Assembly: GCA_026003495.1 (NCBI GenBank)
Contig: BPHK01000001.1
Span: 1,840,001 to 1,904,000 of the forward strand
From: Candidatus Kapaibacterium sp.
GTDB taxonomy: Bacteria > Bacteroidota > Ignavibacteria > Kapaibacteriales > NICIL-2
Length of the DNA: 64,000 bases
Direction of reading: 5' to 3'
Below, piece by piece: positions 52,806 through 64,000 of the stretch (position 1 is its first letter; every line of letters starts with the position of its first letter). The notes below the pieces were generated by a model. That model was not told the origin of the DNA and made no database searches. It saw only the letters and a list, made by a program, of their open reading frames with translations. A program made the translations under genes and the position numbers.

Positions 52806-54143
52806 ATGGAACGCCAGACTGTGACGATCTTTTGGTTTCGGCGCGACCTTCGATTGGAAGACAACCGCGGCTTGCAGGCAGCGCTCCAGAGCCCGTATCC
52901 CGTCGTGCCTGTGTTCATTTTTGATCGAACAATCCTCGATGGTCTCAGCGACCGCTACGATCGGCGGGTCTCGCTCATTCACGCTTGGGTCGGTGAGTTA
53001 GCCGAGCAGATTGCAGGGTACGGTAGCTGTTTGCTCGTCGAGATTGGTACTCCAGAAGAAGTTTTCCTGCGACTTGTCGAGCGATTCGATGTGCGAGCAG
53101 TCTATACCAACCGTGACTACGAACCTGCGGCCATCGCGCGCGATGCTGCAATCGAAACGCTCCTGCGCCAGAGAGGCATCACGCTTGTGACGTTCAAAGA
53201 TCAGTGCATCTTCGAAGCAAGCGAGATTCGCAAACCAGATGGTACGCCGTACACCGTGTACACTCCGTTTAGCAAAGCCTGGCGCGCGCGCCTTACGCCG
53301 AGTGATTATGCCGAATGCCGAACTGACCACCTGCTCGACCGTCTCTGGAAGGCAGAGCCTCAGCCGATTCCATCGCTGGAGGCGATCGGATTCCACCCAG
53401 TGCCGGTAGCCATTCCACTACTCGATACAAGCGAAGAACTCCTGGCTCGGTATGCTGCCATGCGTGACTATCCAGCCGACGATGCAACATCACATGCGAG
53501 CATTTACCTGCGTTTTGGCAAGGTCAGCGTGCGTGCGTTAGTTCGCCGTGCGCTCGAGTGTCGAGCTGATGCCTGGCTACGCGAATTGATCTGGCGAGAA
53601 TTTTTCATGATGATTCTGGCGGAATTCCCCCACGTCGTTACACGCTCGTTTCATCCGGAGTACGACACCATCGCCTGGCGCAATGACGAGGAGGATTTTC
53701 GCCGGTGGTGCGAAGGAAGGACTGGCTTCCCACTCGTCGATGCTGGCATGCGCCAGCTGAACCAAACGGGGTTGATGCACAATCGTGTGCGGATGGTCGT
53801 TGCGTCATTCCTGACAAAAGACCTGCTGATTGACTGGCGCTGGGGGGAAGCATACTTTGCCGAAAAGCTGCTCGACTATGAGCTTTCGAGTAACAATGGC
53901 AACTGGCAGTGGGCAACAGGGACTGGCTGCGACGCCGCGCCGTACTTCCGCGTGTTCAACCCCCTGCTCCAGCAAGCAAAGTTCGATCCAACCGGCCAGT
54001 ACGTGCAACGCTGGATTCCAGAGCTGGGGACGCCGGAGTATCCATCACCGATGATTGACCACACCGTCGCCCGCGAGCGCGCACTCAAAGCCTACCGTCA
54101 CGCCATAGAAGCAAGCGGGAAGAGCCGGGTCGCTTACCGCTGA
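52806..54143 (+). CDS. phr: Deoxyribodipyrimidine photolyase (cryptochrome/photolyase family)
   Basis: 445 residues. The N-terminal antenna Rossmann domain begins VTIFWFRRDLRLEDNRGL. The FAD-binding helical domain covers about 200-440: TSHASIYLRFGKVSVR-type entry, then TGFPLVDAGMRQLNQTGLMHNRVRMVVASF, DLLIDWRWGEAYFAEKLLDYE and the tryptophan-rich GNWQWATGTGCDAAPYFRVFNP. These are class I CPD photolyase hallmarks; light repairs cyclobutane dimers. ATG 52806 is used; GTG at 52800 is in frame. It is divergent from the IcmF-half gene. Confidence 0.95.
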   Translation: MERQTVTIFWFRRDLRLEDNRGLQAALQSPYPVVPVFIFDRTILDGLSDRYDRRVSLIHAWVGELAEQIAGYGSCLLVEIGTPEEVFLRLVERFDVRAVYTNRDYEPAAIARDAAIETLLRQRGITLVTFKDQCIFEASEIRKPDGTPYTVYTPFSKAWRARLTPSDYAECRTDHLLDRLWKAEPQPIPSLEAIGFHPVPVAIPLLDTSEELLARYAAMRDYPADDATSHASIYLRFGKVSVRALVRRALECRADAWLRELIWREFFMMILAEFPHVVTRSFHPEYDTIAWRNDEEDFRRWCEGRTGFPLVDAGMRQLNQTGLMHNRVRMVVASFLTKDLLIDWRWGEAYFAEKLLDYELSSNNGNWQWATGTGCDAAPYFRVFNPLLQQAKFDPTGQYVQRWIPELGTPEYPSPMIDHTVARERALKAYRHAIEASGKSRVAYR

Positions 54144-54225
54144 TAGGCGCCGTGTCTAATTTCGCAGCAGCTGCCGTTCGTTCGTGCGGCAGCAAGCGTC
54201 AACGCTTCGATACATCTCTGCGTCT

Positions 54226-54831
54226 ATGGGCACGCGCAATGCAGTAGCACTTGCCGAACTCGATCGGCAGCTGGTCGAGCGAGTACTGGCAAAAGATCCG
54301 ACGGTCATTGACGACATCGTCCGCACCTACAAGCGCGAGGTGTACCACCTCGCACTGCAGCTTTGCCGCGACCACGACGACGCAGAAGACCTCGTGCAAG
54401 AAGTCTTCATCCGTGCGTGGAAGAGTCTCGATAGCTTCCGCGGCGAGTCACGCCTGAGCACGTGGCTGCACCGCATCACGGTGAATCTCTTCATCAACAC
54501 GACACGCTCGAGAAACTACCACGCACGCAAAGAGCAAGATGCTTTCGACGAAGAGTACATGACCGGCGGTCGCGGCGGAGAGTATAGCCCGGAGCGCCTG
54601 TTCGAGTCCGCGCAAATCAGCGAGCATATCGAGCGGGCACTCGGAAAGCTCAGCCCCGCACAGCGGACGGCGTTCATACTTCGGCATTACCACGATCATT
54701 CGATCAAGGAAATTGCCGACCAAATGGGCAATACTGAAGGAACAGTGAAGGTGCTACTGTTTCGCGCAATTCGCAATCTGCAGAAGCATCTTTCGTTTTA
54801 TCGCGACGACGATGCATCACAAAGTCGGTAA
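54226..54831 (+). CDS. ECF-family RNA polymerase sigma factor (RpoE-like)
   Basis: 201 residues. Region 2 is YHLALQLCRDHDDAEDLVQEVFIRAWKSLDSFRGESRLSTWLHRITVNLFIN (located, not a whole match), and region 4 is ALGKLSPAQRTAFILRHYHDHSIKEIADQMGNTEGTVKVLLFRAIRNLQ. The intervening linker is short. The next gene begins 25 bases downstream, encoding a membrane protein with an anti-sigma layout. ATG 54226 is preferred to GTG at 54184, whose product has an odd N-terminus. An envelope-stress type control is likely but not proved. Upstream TAATTTCG is one base off the -7 consensus. Confidence 0.93.
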   Translation: MGTRNAVALAELDRQLVERVLAKDPTVIDDIVRTYKREVYHLALQLCRDHDDAEDLVQEVFIRAWKSLDSFRGESRLSTWLHRITVNLFINTTRSRNYHARKEQDAFDEEYMTGGRGGEYSPERLFESAQISEHIERALGKLSPAQRTAFILRHYHDHSIKEIADQMGNTEGTVKVLLFRAIRNLQKHLSFYRDDDASQSR

Positions 54832-54855
54832 GTTTTATGTCCGTTGATCTGCTCC

Positions 54856-55671
54856 ATGCTTAGCGCCAATCGTAACGAGCTTCTGATCCGTGCTTACTAC
54901 CGCGAGCTCTCGGATGAGGAACTCAAAACATTCGAGGAGATGCTCGAGCGCGATGCGTCGCTGCGGGAAGAACACGCCAAGCTTGTCGCAATGCTCGAAG
55001 AGCTCCGCCACGCAGAATTACCTCTTCCGGAGAGTGAGTCCTTCTGGATTGGGCTGGAGCATTCAATCCTCCACCGCATCCGCAAAGAGGGCCGAGTTCG
55101 GAAGTCACGGTGGGCAAACATCCTCGGCAGGTGGACGTTACCATCAGCCGTGCGCATAGGACTTGCATTTGGAAGTCTCGTGCTCGTATTCATCGGTGGG
55201 GTGCACGTTGGGACCCGCTCTACAGGGACACTTGCGTTCAATGATGATAATCGCTCAACTCCTCCTCTGCTCCCGATCGAATTTGCTTCCCACTCGGCGG
55301 GGGACCAGCCCCGAACCAATGAACATCTGCGGAGCTTCCTCAAGCGGTCACAGCTCTACATCGCCACAACAGCTGATCGCGACCTTGCGTGCACACGCTG
55401 CATCCCGATCGGACAGCAACTCGACCACCGCCAATTTGCACGGGAACTGCTCCACGAAGCACAGCGCCTCCGCCCACTGGTCCATCGAGACCCAAAGGTG
55501 AAGAAGGTTCTCCAGGATGTCGAGCTTGTGCTGGCAAATCTTTCCCAGAACCCACAGTCACTCTCCCGCGAGCAAGTAGAGGTGCTGCACAACATCGCAA
55601 GCTCGACAATCTGCGAAGTCTCTGCAACAATTGACAATGCCTCTACCACCGAATCGGTTTCACAACCATGA
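54856..55671 (+). CDS. Putative membrane anti-sigma factor of the ECF operon
   Basis: 271 residues. The N-terminal cytoplasmic part is helical and Glu-rich (LSDEELKTFEEMLERDASLREE), the shape of an anti-sigma domain, but without a zinc-binding His/Cys motif there. One membrane helix lies at about 99-118 (AVRIGLAFGSLVLVFIGGVHVG). The periplasmic half has ADRDLACTRCIP with a CxxC and heptad-like helices. By position directly after the ECF sigma gene it should hold that sigma at the membrane. I did not recognise a family by sequence. ATG 54856 is preferred to TTG at 54844; the DUF1573 gene follows. Confidence 0.6.
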   Translation: MLSANRNELLIRAYYRELSDEELKTFEEMLERDASLREEHAKLVAMLEELRHAELPLPESESFWIGLEHSILHRIRKEGRVRKSRWANILGRWTLPSAVRIGLAFGSLVLVFIGGVHVGTRSTGTLAFNDDNRSTPPLLPIEFASHSAGDQPRTNEHLRSFLKRSQLYIATTADRDLACTRCIPIGQQLDHRQFARELLHEAQRLRPLVHRDPKVKKVLQDVELVLANLSQNPQSLSREQVEVLHNIASSTICEVSATIDNASTTESVSQP

Positions 55672-55680
55672 ATCGTGCTA

Positions 55681-55689
55681 TGTTCCACC
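55681..55689 (+). promoter_or_regulatory. TGTTCCACC element upstream of the DUF1573 gene
   Basis: TGTTCCACC, 17 bases before ATG 55707, inside the sigma-factor operon. Confidence 0.5.
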
Positions 55690-55706
55690 ACTTTCTGCAT
55701 TGTTCG

Positions 55707-56516
55707 ATGAAACGTCCGTTTAGTCTCCTGGCAGCATTCCTGCTTGTTACACCACTTGCACTGGCCCAGCCGAAGCTTGAAATCGTCGGCGGCGAAACGT
55801 ACGACTGGGGCAAAGTCGTCGTCAAGAACAACCCGCTCAAACTCGTCACGCTCGAGTCCGAAGTGACGCTGAAAAACACAGGCAACAAAACGCTCATCAT
55901 TGACACCATCCGCGTTGGCTGCGGGTGCACAACGCCAACGTTAGAGTCGAAGGTCATCGAACCAGGGAAGTCCACCAAGCTCCGCATTGGGCTCAACGTT
56001 GGGCTCAACTCTGGTGAACAGGTCAAGAACTTGACAATCTACTCGAACGCTGATCCGCAGAACACCGGGCGCATCATGTACCTGAAGGCGAACGTTGTCC
56101 GCCCAATCACGGTGCAGCCAAGCTCGTTTACGATGCCAGAGATCAAAGTTGGCGAAGTCGCCCGCAGCAGCGTAACGCTCAAGAACAACGATACGCGCCC
56201 TTACACGATCTCGATGCTCTTCCCCACTAAAGGCATCACGATTGACAAACATGCGCCGATCACTCTCAATCCTGGCGATACACTCCAGATCACCGCAACC
56301 TTCGAAGGGAAAGAGCGCGGCTATTACAACGGCAACGTCATCATCAAGATTGACGACCCCGACTATGTACCCTTCGAGATCGCAGCATACGGCAACGTCA
56401 AGGGGCTCGATGGCAGCGATGATCCTTCGGTAATCAAGATTACGCCGGTCTCTTCGACCAACAAGAAAGAGTCTGCAACTGCACCAGCACCCGAACCACC
56501 GCGACGGAAGAAGTAG
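55707..56516 (+). CDS. DUF1573 family secreted protein
   Basis: 269 residues. The signal peptide is MKRPFSLLAAFLLVTPLALAQ. Two Ig-like beta-sandwich units follow: the first with TLKNTGNKTLIIDTIRVGCGCTTP (the DUF1573 CGCT motif), the second from about residue 140 with VGEVARSSVTLKNND. The C-terminal tail is Pro/Lys-rich. The family is widespread in Bacteroidota and its function is not established. ATG 55668 in the same frame overlaps the upstream stop as ATGA, giving a 13-residue longer start, but ATG 55707 gives the normal signal peptide and sits 17 bases after TGTTCCACC. A strong terminator closes the operon. Confidence 0.85.
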   Translation: MKRPFSLLAAFLLVTPLALAQPKLEIVGGETYDWGKVVVKNNPLKLVTLESEVTLKNTGNKTLIIDTIRVGCGCTTPTLESKVIEPGKSTKLRIGLNVGLNSGEQVKNLTIYSNADPQNTGRIMYLKANVVRPITVQPSSFTMPEIKVGEVARSSVTLKNNDTRPYTISMLFPTKGITIDKHAPITLNPGDTLQITATFEGKERGYYNGNVIIKIDDPDYVPFEIAAYGNVKGLDGSDDPSVIKITPVSSTNKKESATAPAPEPPRRKK

Positions 56517-56553
56517 TCATAAGGCAGAACACTTCTTACGTGGTTCAAGGCAG

Positions 56554-56589
56554 CCTGCCGCTCTCGTTTTGAGGGCGGCAGGAGTTTTT
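56554..56589 (+). terminator. Terminator of the sigma-factor operon
   Basis: CCTGCCGCTCTC / GAGGGCGGCAGG, 12 paired bases with one wobble, loop GTTTT, followed by AGTTTTTA. It reaches the end of the convergent rsmD gene. Confidence 0.8.
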
Positions 56590-57139
56590 ATTGGCGAACG
56601 GCGATCGTGCATCCAGTATCACCCCATCGCCGTTGCTCAAGGAGCACAAGCGATGGCGGCAGTGCAAGCGACAGCCCACCAACGTGCTCTAACACAATCA
56701 CGGCATCGCGTTCAACACAGCGTGCAGTGGCAAGTGCCGGAAGCAACCGTCCCCATTCGGCAATGCTGCGGTAGGGCGGATCAGCAAACACGAGCGTAAC
56801 ATGCTCCGCTGCTCGCTCGAGAAAACGCGTCGTATCTCCACGCACGATGATGTACTCGTCCTGTGCGATGCCGAGTGCGCGGCAATTTTGCTCGATCGCC
56901 GCAGCTGCTCGCTGCGATCGCTCGACGAACGTAACGTGTGCTGCACCTCGGCTGAGCGCTTCGATGCCGAGTGCCCCGCTCCCAGCGTAGAGATCGAGTA
57001 CCCGCTGCCCTTGGAACGCAAGACGACTTGCAAGCATGTTGAAGATTGCCTCACGTACAGCATCGAGCGTTGGCCGCGTTTCTGGTGGCACGCGCGCTGG
57101 CAGCAAGCGTCCGCCCCATCGCCCACTGATGACTCTCAC
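56588..57139 (-). CDS. rsmD: 16S rRNA (guanine966-N2)-methyltransferase
   Basis: 183-residue SAM-dependent methyltransferase acting on G966 of 16S rRNA. It begins MRVISGRWGGRLL and includes TRPTLDAVREAIFNML. The SAM-binding VLDLYAGSGALGIEALSRGA and the DPPY catalytic motif in VFADPPYRS follow. Start: GTG at 57139 overlaps the trmH-type stop by 4 bases (GTGA) and matches the family start; an upstream frame to 57178 is not supported. Part of a three-gene chain with the methyltransferase and hexose-phosphate mutase. Confidence 0.92.
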   Translation of the reverse strand: MRVISGRWGGRLLPARVPPETRPTLDAVREAIFNMLASRLAFQGQRVLDLYAGSGALGIEALSRGAAHVTFVERSQRAAAAIEQNCRALGIAQDEYIIVRGDTTRFLERAAEHVTLVFADPPYRSIAEWGRLLPALATARCVERDAVIVLEHVGGLSLALPPSLVLLEQRRWGDTGCTIAVRQ

Positions 57140-57954
57140 TGCCTCCGTTCCGCAACAAGCCCACACCTGCGCGAACACTCCGCCAGCACGATCGCTGCTG
57201 CTGCCGCCACGTTGAGTGATTCGACCGCAGCGCTCATCGGTATGCGAACGGCAGCATCGAGTCGCTCGAGGAATTCAGCATCCAAACCAGTGCCCTCGCT
57301 GCCGAAGATGAGGATGTCGTTCCGTGTCCAATCGAAGCTGTCGTATTCCACCGGCGCGCCAACTTCAACGCCTACAAGCCGCCCACCGCGCTCGCGGAGG
57401 CGCTCCAGGAGCAGATCGGTTTCGTCAGTTGCATGGTACGTTGCCAGTGCAAAAATTGCCCCCATCGAAACGCGAATGCACCGCCGCAGCCATGGCGACG
57501 CAGTTGCTCGATCGCAGATGAGCGAACGGAATCCTAATCCAGCACAACTCCGCGCAATTGCCCCAACGTTCGTCGAGCTACTGACCCCCACGAGCATCAC
57601 TGCTGGCAAGGGAAGCTGCTCGAGCGGCACATGCGGCGGCACGCGGATACAAAGGAAGACGCCTTGGTGTAAGTGATATCCCACCACCTGCTCAAGCAAC
57701 GATTTCGGCGCTACATAAATCCGCTCCGGCGAAACACCACGCGCCTGGAGCAGTGGAGCCAATCGCTCAGCGACAGGCGGCACCAACAGCGCTGATTCCA
57801 CAATCCCTTTAGACCACGGGTATCTCAGCAGGCGCTGCGCCACAACTTCGCTTTCGACAATCGTTCGCTCGCCAGGGGAGAGCCTGCCTGTTCGCTCAGG
57901 GAGAAATCGGTACTCGGCAATCCGCGGATCATCGAGCGAACTAATCGTGACCAT
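57136..57954 (-). CDS. TrmH/SpoU family RNA 2'-O-methyltransferase
   Basis: 272 residues. The N-terminal L30e-like substrate-binding domain holds ALLVPPVAERLAPLL. The C-terminal SPOUT knot has motif 1 LVGVSSSTNVGAIARSCAGLGF, motif 2 LIFGSEGTGLD and motif 3 IPMSAAVESLNVAAAAAIVL. It should transfer a methyl group to a ribose of tRNA or rRNA; the target is not readable. The start shares one base with the upstream mutase stop (TAATG), and the stop overlaps rsmD by 4 bases, so all three are translationally linked. Confidence 0.9.
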   Translation of the reverse strand: MVTISSLDDPRIAEYRFLPERTGRLSPGERTIVESEVVAQRLLRYPWSKGIVESALLVPPVAERLAPLLQARGVSPERIYVAPKSLLEQVVGYHLHQGVFLCIRVPPHVPLEQLPLPAVMLVGVSSSTNVGAIARSCAGLGFRSLICDRATASPWLRRCIRVSMGAIFALATYHATDETDLLLERLRERGGRLVGVEVGAPVEYDSFDWTRNDILIFGSEGTGLDAEFLERLDAAVRIPMSAAVESLNVAAAAAIVLAECSRRCGLVAERRQ

Positions 57955-59357
57955 TACCCGAGCGCAAGTGCAATGCCTGCTTCGACAAGTTCATCTGCCT
58001 GCTGCTGGCTCGGTGCCTCGGCATAAAAGCGCACGAGCGGTTCGGTCCCTGAAGCGCGGACAAGGAGCCAGCTGCCATCGGCGAAGAAGAACTTATAGCC
58101 ATCGGTTGTCACAACGCGCTCAACGCGATAACTGCCAATCTCCTTGGGCATCTTCGCACACACGCGCAGAATGCGTTGCTTCTGTTGCTCGGTGACATGG
58201 ACGTCCCGCCGCCGGTAGCGATGCGGACCGAAGCGCGCGTCAAGTTCCGCGACAAGCTCTCCAAGCGATCGCGAGCGCGCGACCATCATCTCGAGGATGA
58301 GCAGTGCGTTGAAGATGCCATCACGCTCCGGGATGTGCAGAATCGTCCCCAACCCGCCTGATTCTTCCCCGCCGATGAGCACGCGTCGCTGGAGCATGAG
58401 CTTGGCAGTGTGCTTGAATCCAACCGGCGTTTCGATAAGCTCGATGCGATGCTGCCGGCAGAACGCGTCCACCATCGAGGTGAGCGAGACAGTCTTGACG
58501 ACAACGCCACGCCGGCGTTTGTCTTCGTAGAGGTATTCGAGCAGCAGCATGAAGATGCGGTGTGAATCTACGAAGTTTCCTTCGGCATCGAGCAATCCGA
58601 GCCGATCAGCGTCGCCGTCGGTTGCAATGCAGATGTCATAGTTCCCACTGCGCATCCGTGCGATTGCCGGCTGGAGGCATTCGGCAATCGGTTCGGGATG
58701 GCCGACCTCCCCGAAGCCAGGGTTAGGCTCGCTGTGAATGGCATCGGCAGGGAGAAATTCCGGCAGAATGCTCATCCCGGCCCCATACATCGGATCGAAG
58801 AGGACCCGCAGCCCTGCACTGCGAATGCGATCGAGATTGACCTTGGCTTCAACTGCCCGACGGTAGGGCACGCGTGGATCGAACATCCGAACGGCACCAT
58901 CAGCAATCAGCGACGGAAGCGAAGGCATCCGTGGCAATCGAAGTGGCCGCGCTTCGATACGCCGGAGCTCGCGCTCGACGCCAGCGACAATCTCAACTGT
59001 GGCTGGCCCGCCGTAGGTGCCTTTGAGCTTGAAGCCGTTGTACTCCGGAGGGTTGTGCGATGCGGTTATGACGATTCCGATCGTTGCCTTCCGCAGCTTT
59101 GTCGCAAGCGAGACTTGCGGCGTTGTTGCAACGCGATCGCTCAGCCAGACAGCAAGACCACGCGAAGCGAGGATGCGTGCGGTTTCCTCGGCGAACTGAC
59201 GAGAGAGGAAGCGCGTATCGTAGCCGATTACTGCACTCGGCGTGGCCGACGTTTTTCGCGCGTAGGTCGCAACAGCGAGCGCAACGCGTGCGAGGTTATC
59301 GAACGTGTAGTCGCGGGCAATAACGCCGCGCCATCCATCCGTTCCAAAGACAATCAT
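57954..59357 (-). CDS. Phosphoglucomutase/phosphomannomutase family protein
   Basis: 467 residues of the alpha-D-phosphohexomutase superfamily. It begins MIVFGTDGWRGVIARDY. The phosphoserine loop is TASHNPPEYNG (Ser100). The metal loop is ATDGDADRLGLL, the sugar loop GGEESGG and the phosphate-binding loop RASGTEPLVRFYAE. All four active loops are complete. It interconverts hexose-1- and 6-phosphates; glucose versus mannose preference cannot be decided. It is first in the chain followed by the SPOUT methyltransferase and rsmD. Confidence 0.92.
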   Translation of the reverse strand: MIVFGTDGWRGVIARDYTFDNLARVALAVATYARKTSATPSAVIGYDTRFLSRQFAEETARILASRGLAVWLSDRVATTPQVSLATKLRKATIGIVITASHNPPEYNGFKLKGTYGGPATVEIVAGVERELRRIEARPLRLPRMPSLPSLIADGAVRMFDPRVPYRRAVEAKVNLDRIRSAGLRVLFDPMYGAGMSILPEFLPADAIHSEPNPGFGEVGHPEPIAECLQPAIARMRSGNYDICIATDGDADRLGLLDAEGNFVDSHRIFMLLLEYLYEDKRRRGVVVKTVSLTSMVDAFCRQHRIELIETPVGFKHTAKLMLQRRVLIGGEESGGLGTILHIPERDGIFNALLILEMMVARSRSLGELVAELDARFGPHRYRRRDVHVTEQQKQRILRVCAKMPKEIGSYRVERVVTTDGYKFFFADGSWLLVRASGTEPLVRFYAEAPSQQQADELVEAGIALALG

Positions 59358-59409
59358 CCGGGCTACTCCATACCAGTGGTGATCAATGCGTTCAGCTCGT
59401 CACTGCGTT

Positions 59410-61950
<2,541 letters not shown>

Positions 61951-61977
61951 CCTCAAACGCACCCAATCGTTGCAACG

Positions 61978-62003
61978 GGGCGCACGCTTGAAGCCGTGCG
62001 CCC
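61978..62003. terminator. Hairpin after the DGQHR gene
   Basis: GGGCGCACG / CGTGCGCCC, 9 bp perfect, 8-base loop, 28 bases after the stop. No clear T-run on either side, so it may be a terminator of weak form or an mRNA 3' end structure. Confidence 0.4.
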
Positions 62004-62078
62004 TCAGTGAACGTTGGGGCATATGCGTGCTCACTCTCTGTTCGCTAGCCGAGCGTAGCCAGCACAGTGGACCGACGT

Positions 62079-64000
62079 TTACCGAATAACGAGCAGTGCC
62101 CGCCCGATGCGCTGGCTGCCAGTATTAGCGACAATCATGTACGCCCCAGCGCTCAATCGGCTTAGATATACTTCGACGTTCGCTGCGTAGTCGCCCATCG
62201 GGCGCAGTTCCACTGGCACTGCCACGTGCTCGCCTTGCATCGTGTAGAGCTCGATGGCTATCTGTTCCCAAGTAGTGGGACGATCGAAGTTCAGTGTCAC
62301 TGTTGCTCTCTCGGTTGCTGGCATCGGTACTGGTGGCGAAAGCCACAGCGATGTGCTCTTACCACTCTGCCGGTTCGGCTGTATAGACAAAGTACTATTC
62401 TTGCTAAACCGATAGAATGTGAACTTGGCGTAGCGACTCGTCGTATCGTAAACAAGCGTATAGTAGGTGGAGTCCACACTGAGTGGGGATGCTTCGTGGT
62501 AATAAAATCTTCGTTTGGGGAGTGGATTCCAGACTAAACTATCAACGTCGAGATCGTCACAGTACAAGCGTTCGATAAACATTTGATTCCTCCCAAGCAC
62601 ACGATAGCGGATCACTAGTCCACCATTTCGCCAGCGGGTTATAGGTGTTATGGAATAAATTAACGTCGTGTCAACTGGGAATAAGAGTGTTACCTTTCCG
62701 TTCGCTTCATTGTAACGCAGGACGATAGTTGCGTTTCTCATACTATCGCGCGTTGTGTAGAAGAAATTTCTCCCAATTTTAATCAATCTCAGTTTCTGCT
62801 CGAGTTTCGTCACACCGAGCGGACCTGCATCGATCCGAGCGATCATCTGCCAGTGCCGCCCACCATCGCCACTACTGTAGATGGTGCAGCCACCAGGCGG
62901 AGTGATGCTATCCCGTCCGATTGCGTAGAGGCTGTCACCATCATTGATAATGTCATAGAATACAATATTTCGAAGTACGACATTCTGCTGTTTATTATAC
63001 TGCAACTTGCCATTGAGCGAGAAACTCAAGACTGTCCAAGGAATATGCCTTTCTCCCGGAGCCGGCGGCGCTTTCCAATAGGCAAAGATGTTATAGCTGT
63101 TTTTCCAGCGAAAAGGGGAAAGATCGAGTATTTGCGTGCTAGCGTAGGGGCGATATGTCCACTGGAGGGTGTTTCCACCATCGTAGGAAATCAAGCAGGA
63201 ATCATACAGAACTAGTGGAGTGCTACCATCAAACGCGTATGACCATACCACGATCCAGCACGTGTCGAGAGAGTAACAGTCTGTCCAACTACCGCTGGAG
63301 AAGGAGCGATAGTACACTTGCGACGGTACCGTTGGCTGAGTGAGCCACGTTCGGCCACTGTCGTTGCTAAAGCACAGGATGCCTGAACTGGAACGCCGTA
63401 TTTTTTTCCTGATTCCCCTACGAGCCGGAGAGGTGTATCCTCCATGTGTGAGCGAAGATACCACTGGGCACCTCCGTTGAACGATAGCAGAATGAGCTTG
63501 TATGGTCCGACCGCAACAAGCGTGTCACCCGAGTGCGCAGCGATATCACTAATGAATTCGCCCCTGGTATATCGCTCGATGGGAGTAGTGATGAGGTCTT
63601 GTATCGTCAGGTTATCAACGTTGCACTGCACATAGCGGAAAGTGTTATACCCATACGATGGGACTTGACTTGTGAACAATGCATACACTTACCATTCCGC
63701 ACGTGAATTTTTCCCGGGATTTGTGGTAATTGAGGCACAACGATTGGGCCGCTGATCGTTGCATTGTCGAGCTGGAGGACGTAGAGGTTGTTCCATTGGT
63801 TTGTGACAAAATACACCCGTCCTTGCTGATCTGCCGCAAGATCGGTGATCTCACGACAGGAACTGCACCCTGGCAAGGAACCCAGATCGAGAACGCGAGG
63901 TTGGCGGCTGACAAGATCGAGGATCCCCAGCTTCCCTCGGCCCGGCGAATACACTGCACGGGAACCACTGATCGCCAAGCAGTGCGATGAGTCCGGTGGA
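62079..64000 (-). pseudogene. T9SS cargo protein, two frameshifts, 5' end beyond the window
   Basis: Three minus-strand frames read as one protein. From the right edge: PDSSHCLAISGSRAVYSPG..., then a shift near 63690 (NGK-VYALFTSQ), then a shift in an A7 run near 63400 (ESGKK-IRRSSSG), then an uninterrupted frame to the stop. Adding one A at each place restores a continuous product. The body resembles propeller or sialidase-like repeats (YSSGDGGRHW, CFSNDSGRTW). The end is a T9SS sorting domain with IELYTMQGEHVAVPV and RLSAGAYMIVANTG. The region looks more AT-rich than its neighbours. Sequencing errors in homopolymers, true decay or phase variation are possible; the first is the simplest. Confidence 0.65.

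Overview
The window looks like a chromosomal segment of a free-living, Gram-negative, flagellated member of the Bacteroidota/Chlorobiota (FCB) superphylum, possibly an Ignavibacteria- or Kapabacteria-like lineage; the exact lineage is inference. The evidence is several proteins ending in type IX secretion (T9SS) type A sorting domains, a TonB-dependent receptor with a carboxypeptidase-like N-terminal domain, a CusA-type pump fused to its outer-membrane channel, and repeated TAnnTTTG -7 promoter boxes of the Bacteroidota type. I see no rRNA, CRISPR array, prophage or insertion sequence. One tRNA (Leu, GAG) is present.

Left part (1-12.7 kb): a tightly overlapping operon DoxX - rpiB - deoC - CDF metal transporter - dut (pentose/deoxynucleotide salvage, metal export, dUTP removal). 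After it come a minus-strand 50-residue peptide with a double-glycine leader, a PafA-like phosphatase, tRNA-Leu, metK and a muconolactone-isomerase-like protein. A heavy-metal efflux operon follows: small secreted protein, CusA-TolC fusion, lipoprotein adaptor.

Middle (12.7-39 kb): mainly housekeeping genes: rmuC, an EF-G-like GTPase, an acyl-CoA dehydrogenase, thioesterase-tyrS, murF, motB-fliW-csrA-response regulator (motility and flagellin homeostasis), thrS, a STAS anti-sigma antagonist, a TonB receptor, rlmN, an orphan peptide-type ABC permease, grpE-dnaJ convergent with hslO, a PAP2 phosphatase and anmK.

39-50.7 kb: three minus-strand T9SS cargo genes with Ig-like repeats and near-identical C-termini, plus a fourth broken sorting domain. 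The two large paralogues carry a 1.3-kb block in which I see no nucleotide difference, which suggests recent duplication or gene conversion.

50.7-64 kb: an NlpC/P60 lipoprotein, the B12-binding plus GTPase half of an IcmF-type mutase without its mutase domain, photolyase, an ECF sigma/anti-sigma/DUF1573 operon, rsmD-trmH-phosphohexomutase, enolase, an orphan DGQHR-domain protein, and a frameshifted T9SS cargo gene running off the right edge.

The most unusual signal is regulatory. A 9-base element, TGTTCCACC or close variants, lies 15-19 nt upstream of the chosen start codon of eight otherwise unrelated genes. In three of them a TAnnTTTG box sits about 60 nt from the start, which places the element in the 5' untranslated region.
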